From Butyrivibrio sp. (GTDB lineage Bacteria > Bacillota > Clostridia > Lachnospirales > Lachnospiraceae), in contig NZ_SVFW01000030.1 in the NCBI RefSeq assembly GCF_015056685.1, forward strand, positions 1-49,286: DNA of 49,286 nt. The letters run 5' to 3'. The position numbers and the translations under genes are program-made. Of this stretch, positions 24,759-33,210 are shown in pieces (the stretch's first letter is position 1; every line of letters begins with the position of its first letter). The notes beneath the pieces were generated by a model. It was not told where the DNA came from. It searched no databases and saw only the letters and a program-made list of their open reading frames with translations.

Positions 24759-26561
24759 TTAGTTGCATCGGGAAAAGCTGTCAACCATTTCCTGAAGCTC
24801 AACATATCTGTCCATTTTGCGTTCTATTTCAGCATCAACTTCCTCTTTTTCCCTTGTCAAAGCAACAAGTTTTGGATAGTCCGTAGCAGCAGCTACTATC
24901 TGTGCTTCCAGGTCAGCACTCTTTTCCTCGAGCTTTTCAATTTCTGATTCTATACTATCGTACTCTTTCTGCTCGTTATAGGAGAGCTTGGTTTTCTCAC
25001 GCGGCGCACGATACTGGGCTTTAGAGGCTTTTAGTTCAGCCTGAGAAACAGATTTCTCACTGGTAGAAACTTCTGTCTGCTTCTTGTGCACCAGATAATC
25101 TGAATAACCGCCCTCGCTCTGATAGAGGCTTCCATCTGCTTCAAATGCAAAAATCCTTGTGACAACACGATCCAAAAAGTACCTGTCATGGCTGACAGTA
25201 ATGATTATCCCGGCAAATCCGTCAAGATAATCTTCCAATATTCTAAGAGTCTGTATATCGAGGTCATTAGTAGGCTCATCCAAAATGATCACATTGGGCT
25301 GCTCCATCAGTACTCTCAAAAGGTAAAGTCTTCTCTTTTCACCGCCTGAAAGCTTGGATATTGGAGCATATTGCATATCCGGGCTAAAAAGAAATCTCTC
25401 GCACATAACAGATGCAGAAACCAGTCCCTCTGCTGTTCTGATAAATTCAGCAGTATCTTTTATGTAATCAATTACTCTTTTGCTCTCGTCCAAAGCCTCA
25501 TTTTCCTGGCCAAAATATCCAATCTTTATGGTCTGACCGATTTCTACTGTGCCACTGTCAGGCGTCACAGTTCCAACAATAGTCTTTAAAAGAGTCGACT
25601 TTCCGCATCCATTTGGTCCTATGATCCCGATTCTGTCGAGCTTATTGAAGGTATAGGAAAAATCCCTGAAAAGAGTTTTTCCTTCATAGGACTTTGAAAT
25701 ATTGTCAATTATTATTGTCTTATTTCCCATTCTGCTTGGAAGTGAGCTAAGTTCAACCTGTCTCTCCTCCTCAGGGCGCTGTCTGTCCCGAAGTTCCTCA
25801 AAGCGCTGAATATGAGCCTTCTGCTTGGTAGATCGTGCTCTTGCGCCTCTCAGCATCCAGGCAAGATCTTTCCGATAAAGAGCCTGAGCTTTTCGCTCAG
25901 CAGCCTGCTCATAGTCAAGCCTCTGCTGTTTAAGCTCCAAAAAGCCTGAATAATTGGCCTCATACCTATAGGCACTTCCTTTATCTATCTCAAGGATCTG
26001 GTTTGTAACTTCATCAAGAAAATACCTGTCATGGGTGATCATAAGAAGCGCACCGCGAAAATGCTGAAGATACTCTTCGAGCCACTCTATCATATCAGAA
26101 TCAAGATGGTTTGTAGGCTCATCCAGTATCAAAAGATCTGACGGCGTCATGATAGCCGCTACTAGTGCAGCTCTTTTTTTCTGACCACCCGATAATATAG
26201 AAGGATCACACTCCGGATCATCTATGCCAAACTTGGCAAGATTAGCCTTTATCTCACCCATTTTATCCCAATGATCTCCACCATCATAGATCGTATCAGT
26301 TATATTCTCCAAAAGAGTCTTGTTCATATCAAATACAGGATTCTGCGGAAGATATGAGATCCTAAGACCGTTATTAACTACAACCTGTCCGCTATCCGGT
26401 TCCACTTTCCCTGCCACGATCGCCAGGAGCGTTGATTTACCTGTTCCGTTAGTTCCTACCACGCCAATCTTGTCAGTGTCATTTATTCCAACAGAAATAC
26501 CGCTAAGAACCGGTTTTGACATGTATGTTTTTGATATGTTTTCAACATTTAAAATGTTCAT
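24759..26561 (-). CDS. ABC-F family ATPase (Uup-like)
   Basis: 600-residue protein with two ABC cassettes in one chain and no membrane segment. Walker A motifs are GTNGTGKST and GPNGCGKST; signatures are LSGGQKKRAAL and LSGGEKRRLYL; both Walker B sites are ILDEPTN. A basic, Arg/Gln-rich interdomain linker (about 200-285) and a C-terminal coiled coil (ESEIEKLEEKSADLEAQ) are ABC-F features; the C-terminal coil is typical of Uup. ABC-F proteins act on the ribosome as translation factors, and some give antibiotic resistance. The housekeeping Uup role is more likely. GAGG is seven bases before ATG. Confidence 0.92.
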   Translation of the reverse strand: MNILNVENISKTYMSKPVLSGISVGINDTDKIGVVGTNGTGKSTLLAIVAGKVEPDSGQVVVNNGLRISYLPQNPVFDMNKTLLENITDTIYDGGDHWDKMGEIKANLAKFGIDDPECDPSILSGGQKKRAALVAAIMTPSDLLILDEPTNHLDSDMIEWLEEYLQHFRGALLMITHDRYFLDEVTNQILEIDKGSAYRYEANYSGFLELKQQRLDYEQAAERKAQALYRKDLAWMLRGARARSTKQKAHIQRFEELRDRQRPEEERQVELSSLPSRMGNKTIIIDNISKSYEGKTLFRDFSYTFNKLDRIGIIGPNGCGKSTLLKTIVGTVTPDSGTVEIGQTIKIGYFGQENEALDESKRVIDYIKDTAEFIRTAEGLVSASVMCERFLFSPDMQYAPISKLSGGEKRRLYLLRVLMEQPNVIILDEPTNDLDIQTLRILEDYLDGFAGIIITVSHDRYFLDRVVTRIFAFEADGSLYQSEGGYSDYLVHKKQTEVSTSEKSVSQAELKASKAQYRAPREKTKLSYNEQKEYDSIESEIEKLEEKSADLEAQIVAAATDYPKLVALTREKEEVDAEIERKMDRYVELQEMVDSFSRCN

Positions 26562-26648
26562 AAAAAAGCCTCTGTTTCTTTTACTAATTCTATAAGATAC
26601 ACCTCATATTACTGAATCTCAAACCTAAAGTCCATAAGAAATCAAACC

Positions 26649-26678
26649 TTGACTCTAAAAAAAAAAATGGCGTATAAT
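26649..26678 (+). promoter_or_regulatory. Promoter of the CPA2 antiporter gene
   Basis: TTGACT (26649-26654), an 18-base A-rich spacer and perfect TATAAT (26673-26678), 38 bases before the start codon. Confidence 0.8.
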
Positions 26679-26715
26679 CTGCAATTAGCGTTTATAAAAG
26701 GAGGATAATAAACAA

Positions 26716-27906
26716 ATGGATACGATTCAGATACTTAGAGATCTTGTGATCATAATAGTAAGTGCAAAGTTCTTTGGACTTATTGCAAGAAAGCTTCACG
26801 CACCGCAGGTTGCCGGTGAGATCATAGCAGGTCTCCTTATAGGACCTACACTTTTTAACCTTGTGGAAGCCGGGGACTTCCTCTCAGGAATGGCTGAGAT
26901 TGGTGTAATACTGCTTATGTTCAGCGCAGGTCTTGAAACAGACATAGACAAGCTCAAAAAATCAGGTGTAAAGGCAACAATCCTTGCATGCACAGGTGTT
27001 GTTGTTCCTCTTGCCTTCGGTACTATTTTGTACATGGCATTTTACGGATTTGCCGCTCCCGGATCTACTGAATTTACAAAAGCTCTTTTCATAGGAACTA
27101 TCCTTACAGCTACTTCCGTTAGTATAACAGTTCAGGTGTTAAAAGAACTTGGAAAGATCTCCACTGACGTGGGAACAACAATCATGAGTGCAGCGATCAT
27201 CGATGATGTAATAGGAATCGTCGTACTTACAGCTGTTCTTGGTCTTAAAGACCCTAATGCAAACCTCGCTGCCGTATGTATCAAGACAGTAGCTTTCTTT
27301 GCTCTTTCTGTAGTGATTGGAATTGTGATCTTCAAGATCATGAAGAAAATGGAGCAGAGATGGCCTCATAATAGAAGAATCCCGATCCTTGGCCTTGCTC
27401 TTGCCTTTGCAATGGCCTATGTTGCTGATAAGTACTTTGGTGTAGCCGATATCACAGGCGCTTATGTTGCCGGTATCATATTGAGCTCTTTGAAAACATC
27501 AGATTACATCGACAGAAAGATGGATATCAATTCTTACATGATCTTTGGTCCTGTATTCTTCGCCAGTGTAGGACTTCAGACTAATTTAAGAACTGTAGAC
27601 ATGACAATTCTTGCATTTTCACTTGCCTTTGTTATTGTCGGACTTCTTGGCAAAGTTATAGGTTGTGGAATTGTCGCTAAATGCCTCAAATATAACACTT
27701 CAGATGCATTGAAGATCGGTGTTGGTATGATGACAAGAGGTGAAGTTGCCCTTATCGTAGCACAGCGTGGTCTTAAAGCTGAGATTGTTGATAGCAGATA
27801 CTTCACAGCAGTAATCCTGCTCATTATATTGAGTTCAATCCTTACACCTATCATCATGAAGGCAATCTATGCTTCAGATGACCGTGCTTCTGCGCAGGGC
27901 AAATAA
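26716..27906 (+). CDS. Cation:proton antiporter, CPA2 family
   Basis: 396-residue membrane protein with about twelve helices. Family features include HAPQVAGEIIAGLLIGP near the N-terminus, VILLMFSAGLETD after helix 3, the ion-binding region SAAIIDDVIGIVVL with the paired acidic residues of the NapA/KefB core, and GMMTRGEVALIVAQRG. It should exchange Na+ or K+ for H+ across the cytoplasmic membrane. There is no C-terminal TrkA/RCK domain, unlike KefB. AGGAGG lies 11 bases before ATG. It has a strong promoter and appears monocistronic. Confidence 0.92.
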   Translation: MDTIQILRDLVIIIVSAKFFGLIARKLHAPQVAGEIIAGLLIGPTLFNLVEAGDFLSGMAEIGVILLMFSAGLETDIDKLKKSGVKATILACTGVVVPLAFGTILYMAFYGFAAPGSTEFTKALFIGTILTATSVSITVQVLKELGKISTDVGTTIMSAAIIDDVIGIVVLTAVLGLKDPNANLAAVCIKTVAFFALSVVIGIVIFKIMKKMEQRWPHNRRIPILGLALAFAMAYVADKYFGVADITGAYVAGIILSSLKTSDYIDRKMDINSYMIFGPVFFASVGLQTNLRTVDMTILAFSLAFVIVGLLGKVIGCGIVAKCLKYNTSDALKIGVGMMTRGEVALIVAQRGLKAEIVDSRYFTAVILLIILSSILTPIIMKAIYASDDRASAQGK

Positions 27907-27953
27907 GATTTAGATTTTTAATTTTTTTATCATATTTATTTCACAATTTTCCA

Positions 27954-27982
27954 TTGAAAGGGAAAACCTAATGATGTAATAT
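27954..27982 (+). promoter_or_regulatory. Promoter of the 28 kb hypothetical gene
   Basis: TTGAAA (27954-27959), 17 bases, TAATAT (27977-27982), 46 bases before the start codon. Confidence 0.7.
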
Positions 27983-28028
27983 ACATTCTTGTGCAATTTT
28001 TTACAAAAGGAAAAAAGGAATTACTTAA

Positions 28029-28706
28029 ATGGAAAATCAATTATACTCTTATGAAGAAGTTTGTAGTCTTATTCAGGATAAAGGTATGATAATGACTATG
28101 ATGCGCGATGAGGATCTTAATAAACTCTGCCAGTTTGGTAACCACGGATCAATCCTGAATGTTAATACTCTTTTATTCAACCGTTACCAGATACACGCTA
28201 ACGAAAAAGACTATAACTCAATCAAGAGAATGGCTGAATCAGAAGGTCTTGCCATTGTTATAAGAGAAACAGAAAAGGATGAAGTAGAGGATGTAATAAC
28301 CGGCTATGAGGAAATTGAAAGCAAGGCTATCCTCTTTATCAAAAATGGAAACCGAGTTTTACAGTTAAATGAAACAGATAAATCTCTGGCTCACGAAATA
28401 GTATTCTTCACAAATGAAAATCTCGATCTTATACTTGAATGCCTTTGTGAGAATGACAGTTATAAACCCAAGCCAAAGGTAGCTACACCTGTAGTTAAGT
28501 TTGTAAAGCCTGTAGAACCTGAGCTTACTGACGATGAGATAAAAGACATCTTTGCCGAGGGCTGTGAAGTTACACATAACACCTACGGTCATGGATTGGT
28601 TAAATCTGTATTAAACGGAAAGATTACTGTAGAATTTGATGATTCAGTAGAAAAGATCCTTTCTGCTAAGATCTGTATAAAGAACAAGCTTCTTTCAGTA
28701 GTTTGA
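28029..28706 (+). CDS. Hypothetical protein with UvrD-C/Tudor-like C-terminal domain
   Basis: 225 residues, cytoplasmic. The N-terminal 145 residues are unrecognised, with no catalytic motif. A Lys/Pro/Val-rich linker (about 145-165) leads to a C-terminal 50-residue segment, EGCEVTHNTYGHGLVKSV then ITVEFDDSVEKIL, which follows the G-x-V-x-H-x-x-x-G-x-G-x-V pattern of the small beta-barrel found at the end of UvrD/PcrA helicases and in CarD-like proteins. This may bind protein or nucleic acid. It has its own promoter and a strong terminator, so it is a single-gene unit. Confidence 0.7.
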   Translation: MENQLYSYEEVCSLIQDKGMIMTMMRDEDLNKLCQFGNHGSILNVNTLLFNRYQIHANEKDYNSIKRMAESEGLAIVIRETEKDEVEDVITGYEEIESKAILFIKNGNRVLQLNETDKSLAHEIVFFTNENLDLILECLCENDSYKPKPKVATPVVKFVKPVEPELTDDEIKDIFAEGCEVTHNTYGHGLVKSVLNGKITVEFDDSVEKILSAKICIKNKLLSVV

Positions 28707-28720
28707 TCTGATAAATATTT

Positions 28721-28753
28721 AAGCCTGTAGTGGTCTCCCACTACAGGCTTTTT
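28721..28753 (+). terminator. Strong terminator after the 28 kb gene
   Basis: A perfect 13-bp stem AAGCCTGTAGTGG / CCACTACAGGCTT with a four-base loop and a run of T. It lies between convergent genes and has AA on the other flank, so it may also act on the minus strand. Confidence 0.92.
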
Positions 28754-28770
28754 GATTGTATTTCAACGTG

Positions 28771-29859
28771 TCATTTTATGCAGAATTCTACTCTGTTTCC
28801 CCGCTCTTTTGTATCATCCCATGTATACTTCTCGCCCAACACTACGCTCCTTAGAATTGCGACTGAGATAGAATCACCATCAGTGAAAATATTCATCGCT
28901 TCTCCCGAATAATCAGCAACAAATTCTACCTCATCTTTTTCCTGTGAATACTCGATAGATAAATGGACATCCGGCTTATCCTTTGTACACACTATGCACT
29001 GATGAATAGCTTCTTCATATGCACGGTGTATCTTCTTTGTAAGCGCAACAGGTATTTGGTTTTTCTGAGCATAATCTTCGATCAGTCTGTGAGTTCCAAG
29101 GTAATCATAATCATTTCTGCTTATATCTATTTCCAGCACTTTCAGGCGCCTTACAAAGCGGCGGGTTTTCTCCCTTTTAGGATTATCGAAAACCTCTTCC
29201 GGTGTTCCTTCCTCATAAATTTCGCCCTCATCCATATAGAAGACTCTGTTACTGATGGCCTTGGCAAAAGACATTTCGTGAGTGACGATCATCATGGTTT
29301 TTCCGCTTTCAGCCAGCTCTTTTATTACTGCCTTAACCTCGCCAACCATAGTGGGATCAAGGGCACTTGTAGGTTCATCCAGTAGTATTACATCCGGATT
29401 CATGGCAAGTGTCCTTGCTATGGCAACCCTCTGCTTTTGACCACCGGATAATTCATCAGGCCAGGACAATGCCTTATCTGACAGGCCTACTTCACGAAGA
29501 CGATCCATGGCATTATCGTAGGCTTCCTGCGCCGGTTTACCCAAAAGGTCCATGGTAGGCGCCATAACATTTTCAACTACAGTCATATGCCCAAACAGAT
29601 TAAATGACTGAAACACCATTCCCATCTTTTTATGTACTTCTTCAATCTTGCAGCCTGGACCTGTGATCTCCGTTTCATCAAGCCACACTTTTCCGGAAGT
29701 TGGCTTCTCAAGCAGATTTATGCATCGTATAAGTGTGCTCTTGCCTGTTCCCGAAGGTCCTATAACAGCTATGACGTCTCCATCATTTATTGTGGCATTG
29801 ACATTCTTAAGGGGAACCACGTTTGGGTATTCTTTTCTAAGATTCTCAATCCTTATCAT
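28771..29859 (-). CDS. Amino-acid ABC transporter ATPase with extra C-terminal domain
   Basis: 362 residues. The first 240 form a complete GlnQ/HisP-type ATPase: Walker A GPSGTGKST, Q-loop VFQSFNLFGHM, signature LSGGQKQRVAIAR, Walker B VILLDEPTSALDP and switch His in IVTHEM. About 120 residues follow that normal family members lack. This extension, starting near YDYLGTHRLIEDYA, has the helix AYEEAIHQC and a strand pattern ending NRVEFCIK that loosely recalls GHKL/anti-sigma-kinase folds, without the Asn of the ATP site. It may be a regulatory domain. The gene overlaps the preceding permease fusion by 14 bases, so the two form one importer. Confidence 0.9.
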   Translation of the reverse strand: MIRIENLRKEYPNVVPLKNVNATINDGDVIAVIGPSGTGKSTLIRCINLLEKPTSGKVWLDETEITGPGCKIEEVHKKMGMVFQSFNLFGHMTVVENVMAPTMDLLGKPAQEAYDNAMDRLREVGLSDKALSWPDELSGGQKQRVAIARTLAMNPDVILLDEPTSALDPTMVGEVKAVIKELAESGKTMMIVTHEMSFAKAISNRVFYMDEGEIYEEGTPEEVFDNPKREKTRRFVRRLKVLEIDISRNDYDYLGTHRLIEDYAQKNQIPVALTKKIHRAYEEAIHQCIVCTKDKPDVHLSIEYSQEKDEVEFVADYSGEAMNIFTDGDSISVAILRSVVLGEKYTWDDTKERGNRVEFCIK

Positions 29860-31387
29860 TTAGTTTTACCCCCTTCAAATAGCCTGACTGTCCCTTCTTC
29901 TTGAAATCAATATTTATTTCCATCTTATCTATCACATCTCCGAGCAAGGCCTCAAGTCCGAAATATATGATCGCAATAGCTATCAACGGGAAAAAGGCAT
30001 CGTAAGTGCGGCTCCTTATGATATCTCCTATCTTTGTCAGATCTTGAACCGCTATGTATCCTACTACTGCAGTAGCTTTAATAAGCCCTACTATTTCGCC
30101 TTTGTATGCGCCAATAACGTGGGGAAGGGCCTGAGGTAAAATGATCTTGAAAAAGATCTTATGATCTGAATAGCCCAGAGAATACGCTGCCTCATATTGT
30201 CCATTATCAACTGCACCAACACCTATCCTTAAAAGCCCTATTACAGCAGCAGCGAAAGTAAGCGTAAAACCAATGACTGAAACAATAATTCCATTAATAT
30301 GCAGACCAGCAAAAATAATGTAGTACAGTATCATCAAAAGAACTACAACCGGCATTCCCTGGATTAATCTCATAGCTCCATTTGTGATGTTATTCGCGAC
30401 CTTGTTCCCTTTTCTGCAGAGGAGATAAACAAAAAAGCCACTTACTGTTCCTAAAATAACCGATGAAACCGTGATTATAATAGTTGTAATTACACCCCTC
30501 ACAAAAAGAGTCCATCTGTTTTCTCGTATAAATGTCTTTTCAAAGCTTGTCACAACTCTGCTAAAAAAGGCTCCTATTGAAGAGTCACTTACTCCACTTC
30601 TCACGACAATTCCTGCTTTTTCAGTATAAAGATCCTGCGAAAAAGGCAGTGCCTGAGCACGTTCCGGAGTTACATTAAGGTTTGCCATTATGCAGTCCAC
30701 ATCACCGGATGCTGCCGCGTTTATTATGGCACCATAGTCATAGACTTTAAATTCCAGGTCTGCATCAAGATATTGCGCAAATCTCTCGGCCAGCTCTATG
30801 TCATATCCGCACAGTTCAGCGCCCTGATAGAAAGTATAAGGAGTGGCTATTCCTGAAGTGCCCACTATCAGCTTCATTTTGGGATTTTTTATCTCAGGGA
30901 AATCAGGAATTTCAAAGTCATTTTTGATAACCCATCGGTCGTACATATCATCAAGAGTTCCATCCGCACGAATCACGTCAATAAATGTATCAATCTTTTC
31001 TTTTAGCCCGTCGATTTCTGTGACAGGCGATAAACCTACAGCAATATGGACCTCTTCATCCATTGTCTCATCAAGAAGCTTTACTCCTTCGACCCCTGTA
31101 GCAAGAGCGATCTGTAGCTGCCTATAGTCATAAACAAAGGCATCTATCTTTCCCTGCGCAAGCGCCGGTAAAGCTTCATTTAATTCGATATATACCAGCT
31201 CTGCATTCGGAAACTCCTTCTCAACAAGCAGCATTGATGAAGATCCTACGCCAACTCCTATTTTTACCCCCGGGCTCTTGAGCTGATCCTTTGATGTAAT
31301 AAGACCGGTATCATACGCATAAACGATATGCATAGGCATTAGCACTAATGTAAACATCAATAATATATAACTAAGGATTTTTCTCAA
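29846..31387 (-). CDS. Amino-acid ABC transporter: solute-binding/permease fusion with permuted binding domain
   Basis: 513 residues. A signal peptide (about 1-25) leads to two solute-binding segments and then a HisM-type permease (about 295-495) with the EAA loop EAAYSLGYSDHKIFFKI and ILPQALP. The binding segments are in reverse of the usual order: residues 30-155 resemble the second part of an SBP_bac_3 protein (TSKDQLKSPGVKIGVGVGSS to RADGTLDDMYDRWV), while 170-270 resemble its first part (MKLIVGTSGIATPY, GYDIELAERFAQYLDADLEF, NVTPERAQALPFS). Start is TTG at 31387, set by GGAGG six bases upstream. With the overlapping ATPase it forms a polar amino-acid importer; the substrate is unknown. 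Confidence 0.88.
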   Translation of the reverse strand: MRKILSYILLMFTLVLMPMHIVYAYDTGLITSKDQLKSPGVKIGVGVGSSSMLLVEKEFPNAELVYIELNEALPALAQGKIDAFVYDYRQLQIALATGVEGVKLLDETMDEEVHIAVGLSPVTEIDGLKEKIDTFIDVIRADGTLDDMYDRWVIKNDFEIPDFPEIKNPKMKLIVGTSGIATPYTFYQGAELCGYDIELAERFAQYLDADLEFKVYDYGAIINAAASGDVDCIMANLNVTPERAQALPFSQDLYTEKAGIVVRSGVSDSSIGAFFSRVVTSFEKTFIRENRWTLFVRGVITTIIITVSSVILGTVSGFFVYLLCRKGNKVANNITNGAMRLIQGMPVVVLLMILYYIIFAGLHINGIIVSVIGFTLTFAAAVIGLLRIGVGAVDNGQYEAAYSLGYSDHKIFFKIILPQALPHVIGAYKGEIVGLIKATAVVGYIAVQDLTKIGDIIRSRTYDAFFPLIAIAIIYFGLEALLGDVIDKMEINIDFKKKGQSGYLKGVKLNDKD

Positions 31388-31596
31388 AATGATCCTCCTG
31401 CCGACCCAAAATCGAACTTTTTCACGTTTGTTTATGTGCTGTTTTATGTATATTTGTTTACATTTTACTACACTGCATCTGCCAAGTCTCTATGCTTGTT
31501 TATTATTTAATAATTACTTTATACACATTATTAATCTGTTGATTTTATCACTGTGCTGTGGTAACGTTTTAAAAACAGTATATATAAGGAGAGCGT

Positions 31597-33096
31597 ATGG
31601 AAACACAAATTGTTATTGGTATTGTGATTGTTTTGTATCTAGCTATGATGATTCTCATAGGTGTTGTCTTTTCAAAAGGGAACGATGATGCCGGAGATTT
31701 TTATCTTGGCGGTAGAAAATTGGGCCCGTTAGTTGCGGCTATGAGTGCCGAAGCCTCTGACATGAGCAGTTGGCTGCTTCTTGGTATACCGGGCCTTGCA
31801 TACCTTTCAGGTATGGCAGACGCAACATGGACCATTATTGGTCTCGCTATAGGAACTTATCTCAATTGGCTTTTTGTAGCAGCAAAACTCAGAAAAACCA
31901 CTGAAAAGCTTGGTGCTATAACTATTCCCGAGTACTTTTCTGCAAGATTCAAGGATAAAAATAAGACTATAACGCTTATATCAGCCATCATAATTGTTAT
32001 CTTCTTTATCCCCTATGTAGCTTCCGGATTTGCTGCCTGCGGCAAGCTTTTTAATACTCTATTTGGTATTGATTACGCCTTTGCCATGATCGTCAGCGCT
32101 ATTATCATAGCTCTTTACTGCTCACTCGGTGGATTCAAGGCTGTATGCATGACGGACCTTGTTCAAAGCATAGCTATGACGCTGTCCCTTATCATAGTCA
32201 TTTTCTTTGGAATAAATCAGGCGGGTGGCCTTGGAGCTGTCATTGATAATGCTAAATCTCTTCCGGGATATTTTAGTATTTCTCAGGTCTATGACCCTGT
32301 CACCAAGACAGCAACACCTTATAGTGCCCTTACAGCATGCTCTATGCTAGCCTGGGGCCTTGGCTATTTTGGAATGCCACATATTCTTGTAAGATTTATG
32401 GCAATAGAGGATGAGAAAAAAATCTCGTTATCAAGAAGAGTAGCAAGTATATGGGTTGTAATTGCCATGTTTATCGCTCTTGCCATCGGCGTTATCGGTC
32501 TTGCTATGAGCGCAAACGGTAAAATTCCTGTACTTGAGGGAAGTGGAAACGCTGAGAGAGTAATAATCTACATCACTAATCTTATGAGCTCTTTTGGCAT
32601 ATTCCCTGCAATAATTGGAGGTATTATCCTTTCAGGTATTCTTGCAGCTACCATGTCTACTGCTGATTCTCAGCTACTTGCTTCTGCTTCAGCTATTTCA
32701 TCAGACCTTATTCAGGCCTTTGGTAAAAAGAAACTTGATGATGAAACACAGGTTAAAGTAGCTAAAATAACCGTTGTATTAATATCTATTATTGCGATCA
32801 TCATAGCAAGAGACCCTGATTCATCAGTATTTCAGATTGTTTCTTTTGCCTGGGCCGGCTTTGGAGCAGCATTTGGACCGGTTGTTCTTCTCTCACTTTT
32901 CTGGAAACGTTCAACCCTTCAGGGAGCACTTTCAGGAATGATTGCAGGTGGTGCATTTGTTTTCATCTGGAAATATGCCATTGCCAAGCTCGGAGGAGGC
33001 TTTGCAATCTATGAGCTTCTTCCTGCATTCCTTATTGCTCTTGTTGTCAATGTTATAGTAAGTCTTTGCACTAAGGCTCCTGATATTGATATTTGA
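31597..33096 (+). CDS. putP: Sodium/proline symporter
   Basis: 499-residue member of the sodium:solute symporter family with about thirteen helices. The PutP hallmarks are present: DFYLGGRKLGPLVAAMS near residue 30, SAEASDMSSWLLLGIPG with the sodium-binding helix, and the late ILAATMSTADSQLLASAS motif. It imports proline with sodium through the cytoplasmic membrane. AAGGAG is five bases before ATG. It is divergent from the ABC importer and ends at a bidirectional terminator before metY. Another sodium-coupled substrate is possible, but length and motifs fit PutP best. Confidence 0.92.
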   Translation: METQIVIGIVIVLYLAMMILIGVVFSKGNDDAGDFYLGGRKLGPLVAAMSAEASDMSSWLLLGIPGLAYLSGMADATWTIIGLAIGTYLNWLFVAAKLRKTTEKLGAITIPEYFSARFKDKNKTITLISAIIIVIFFIPYVASGFAACGKLFNTLFGIDYAFAMIVSAIIIALYCSLGGFKAVCMTDLVQSIAMTLSLIIVIFFGINQAGGLGAVIDNAKSLPGYFSISQVYDPVTKTATPYSALTACSMLAWGLGYFGMPHILVRFMAIEDEKKISLSRRVASIWVVIAMFIALAIGVIGLAMSANGKIPVLEGSGNAERVIIYITNLMSSFGIFPAIIGGIILSGILAATMSTADSQLLASASAISSDLIQAFGKKKLDDETQVKVAKITVVLISIIAIIIARDPDSSVFQIVSFAWAGFGAAFGPVVLLSLFWKRSTLQGALSGMIAGGAFVFIWKYAIAKLGGGFAIYELLPAFLIALVVNVIVSLCTKAPDIDI

Positions 33097-33139
33097 TTCT
33101 TTCGAACATAAGAAACGTACGCTACATGCGCACCTACTC

Positions 33140-33173
33140 AAAAAGACCACTTCCATAACGAAGTGGTCTTTTT
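33140..33173. terminator. Bidirectional terminator between putP and metY
   Basis: A perfect 14-bp stem AAAAAGACCACTTC / GAAGTGGTCTTTTT with a six-base loop. The T-run and A-run at its two ends make it suited to both converging genes. Confidence 0.93.
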
Positions 33174-33210
33174 ATATGTGTTATATAACTTATATGCTAT
33201 TTACTGGTTA

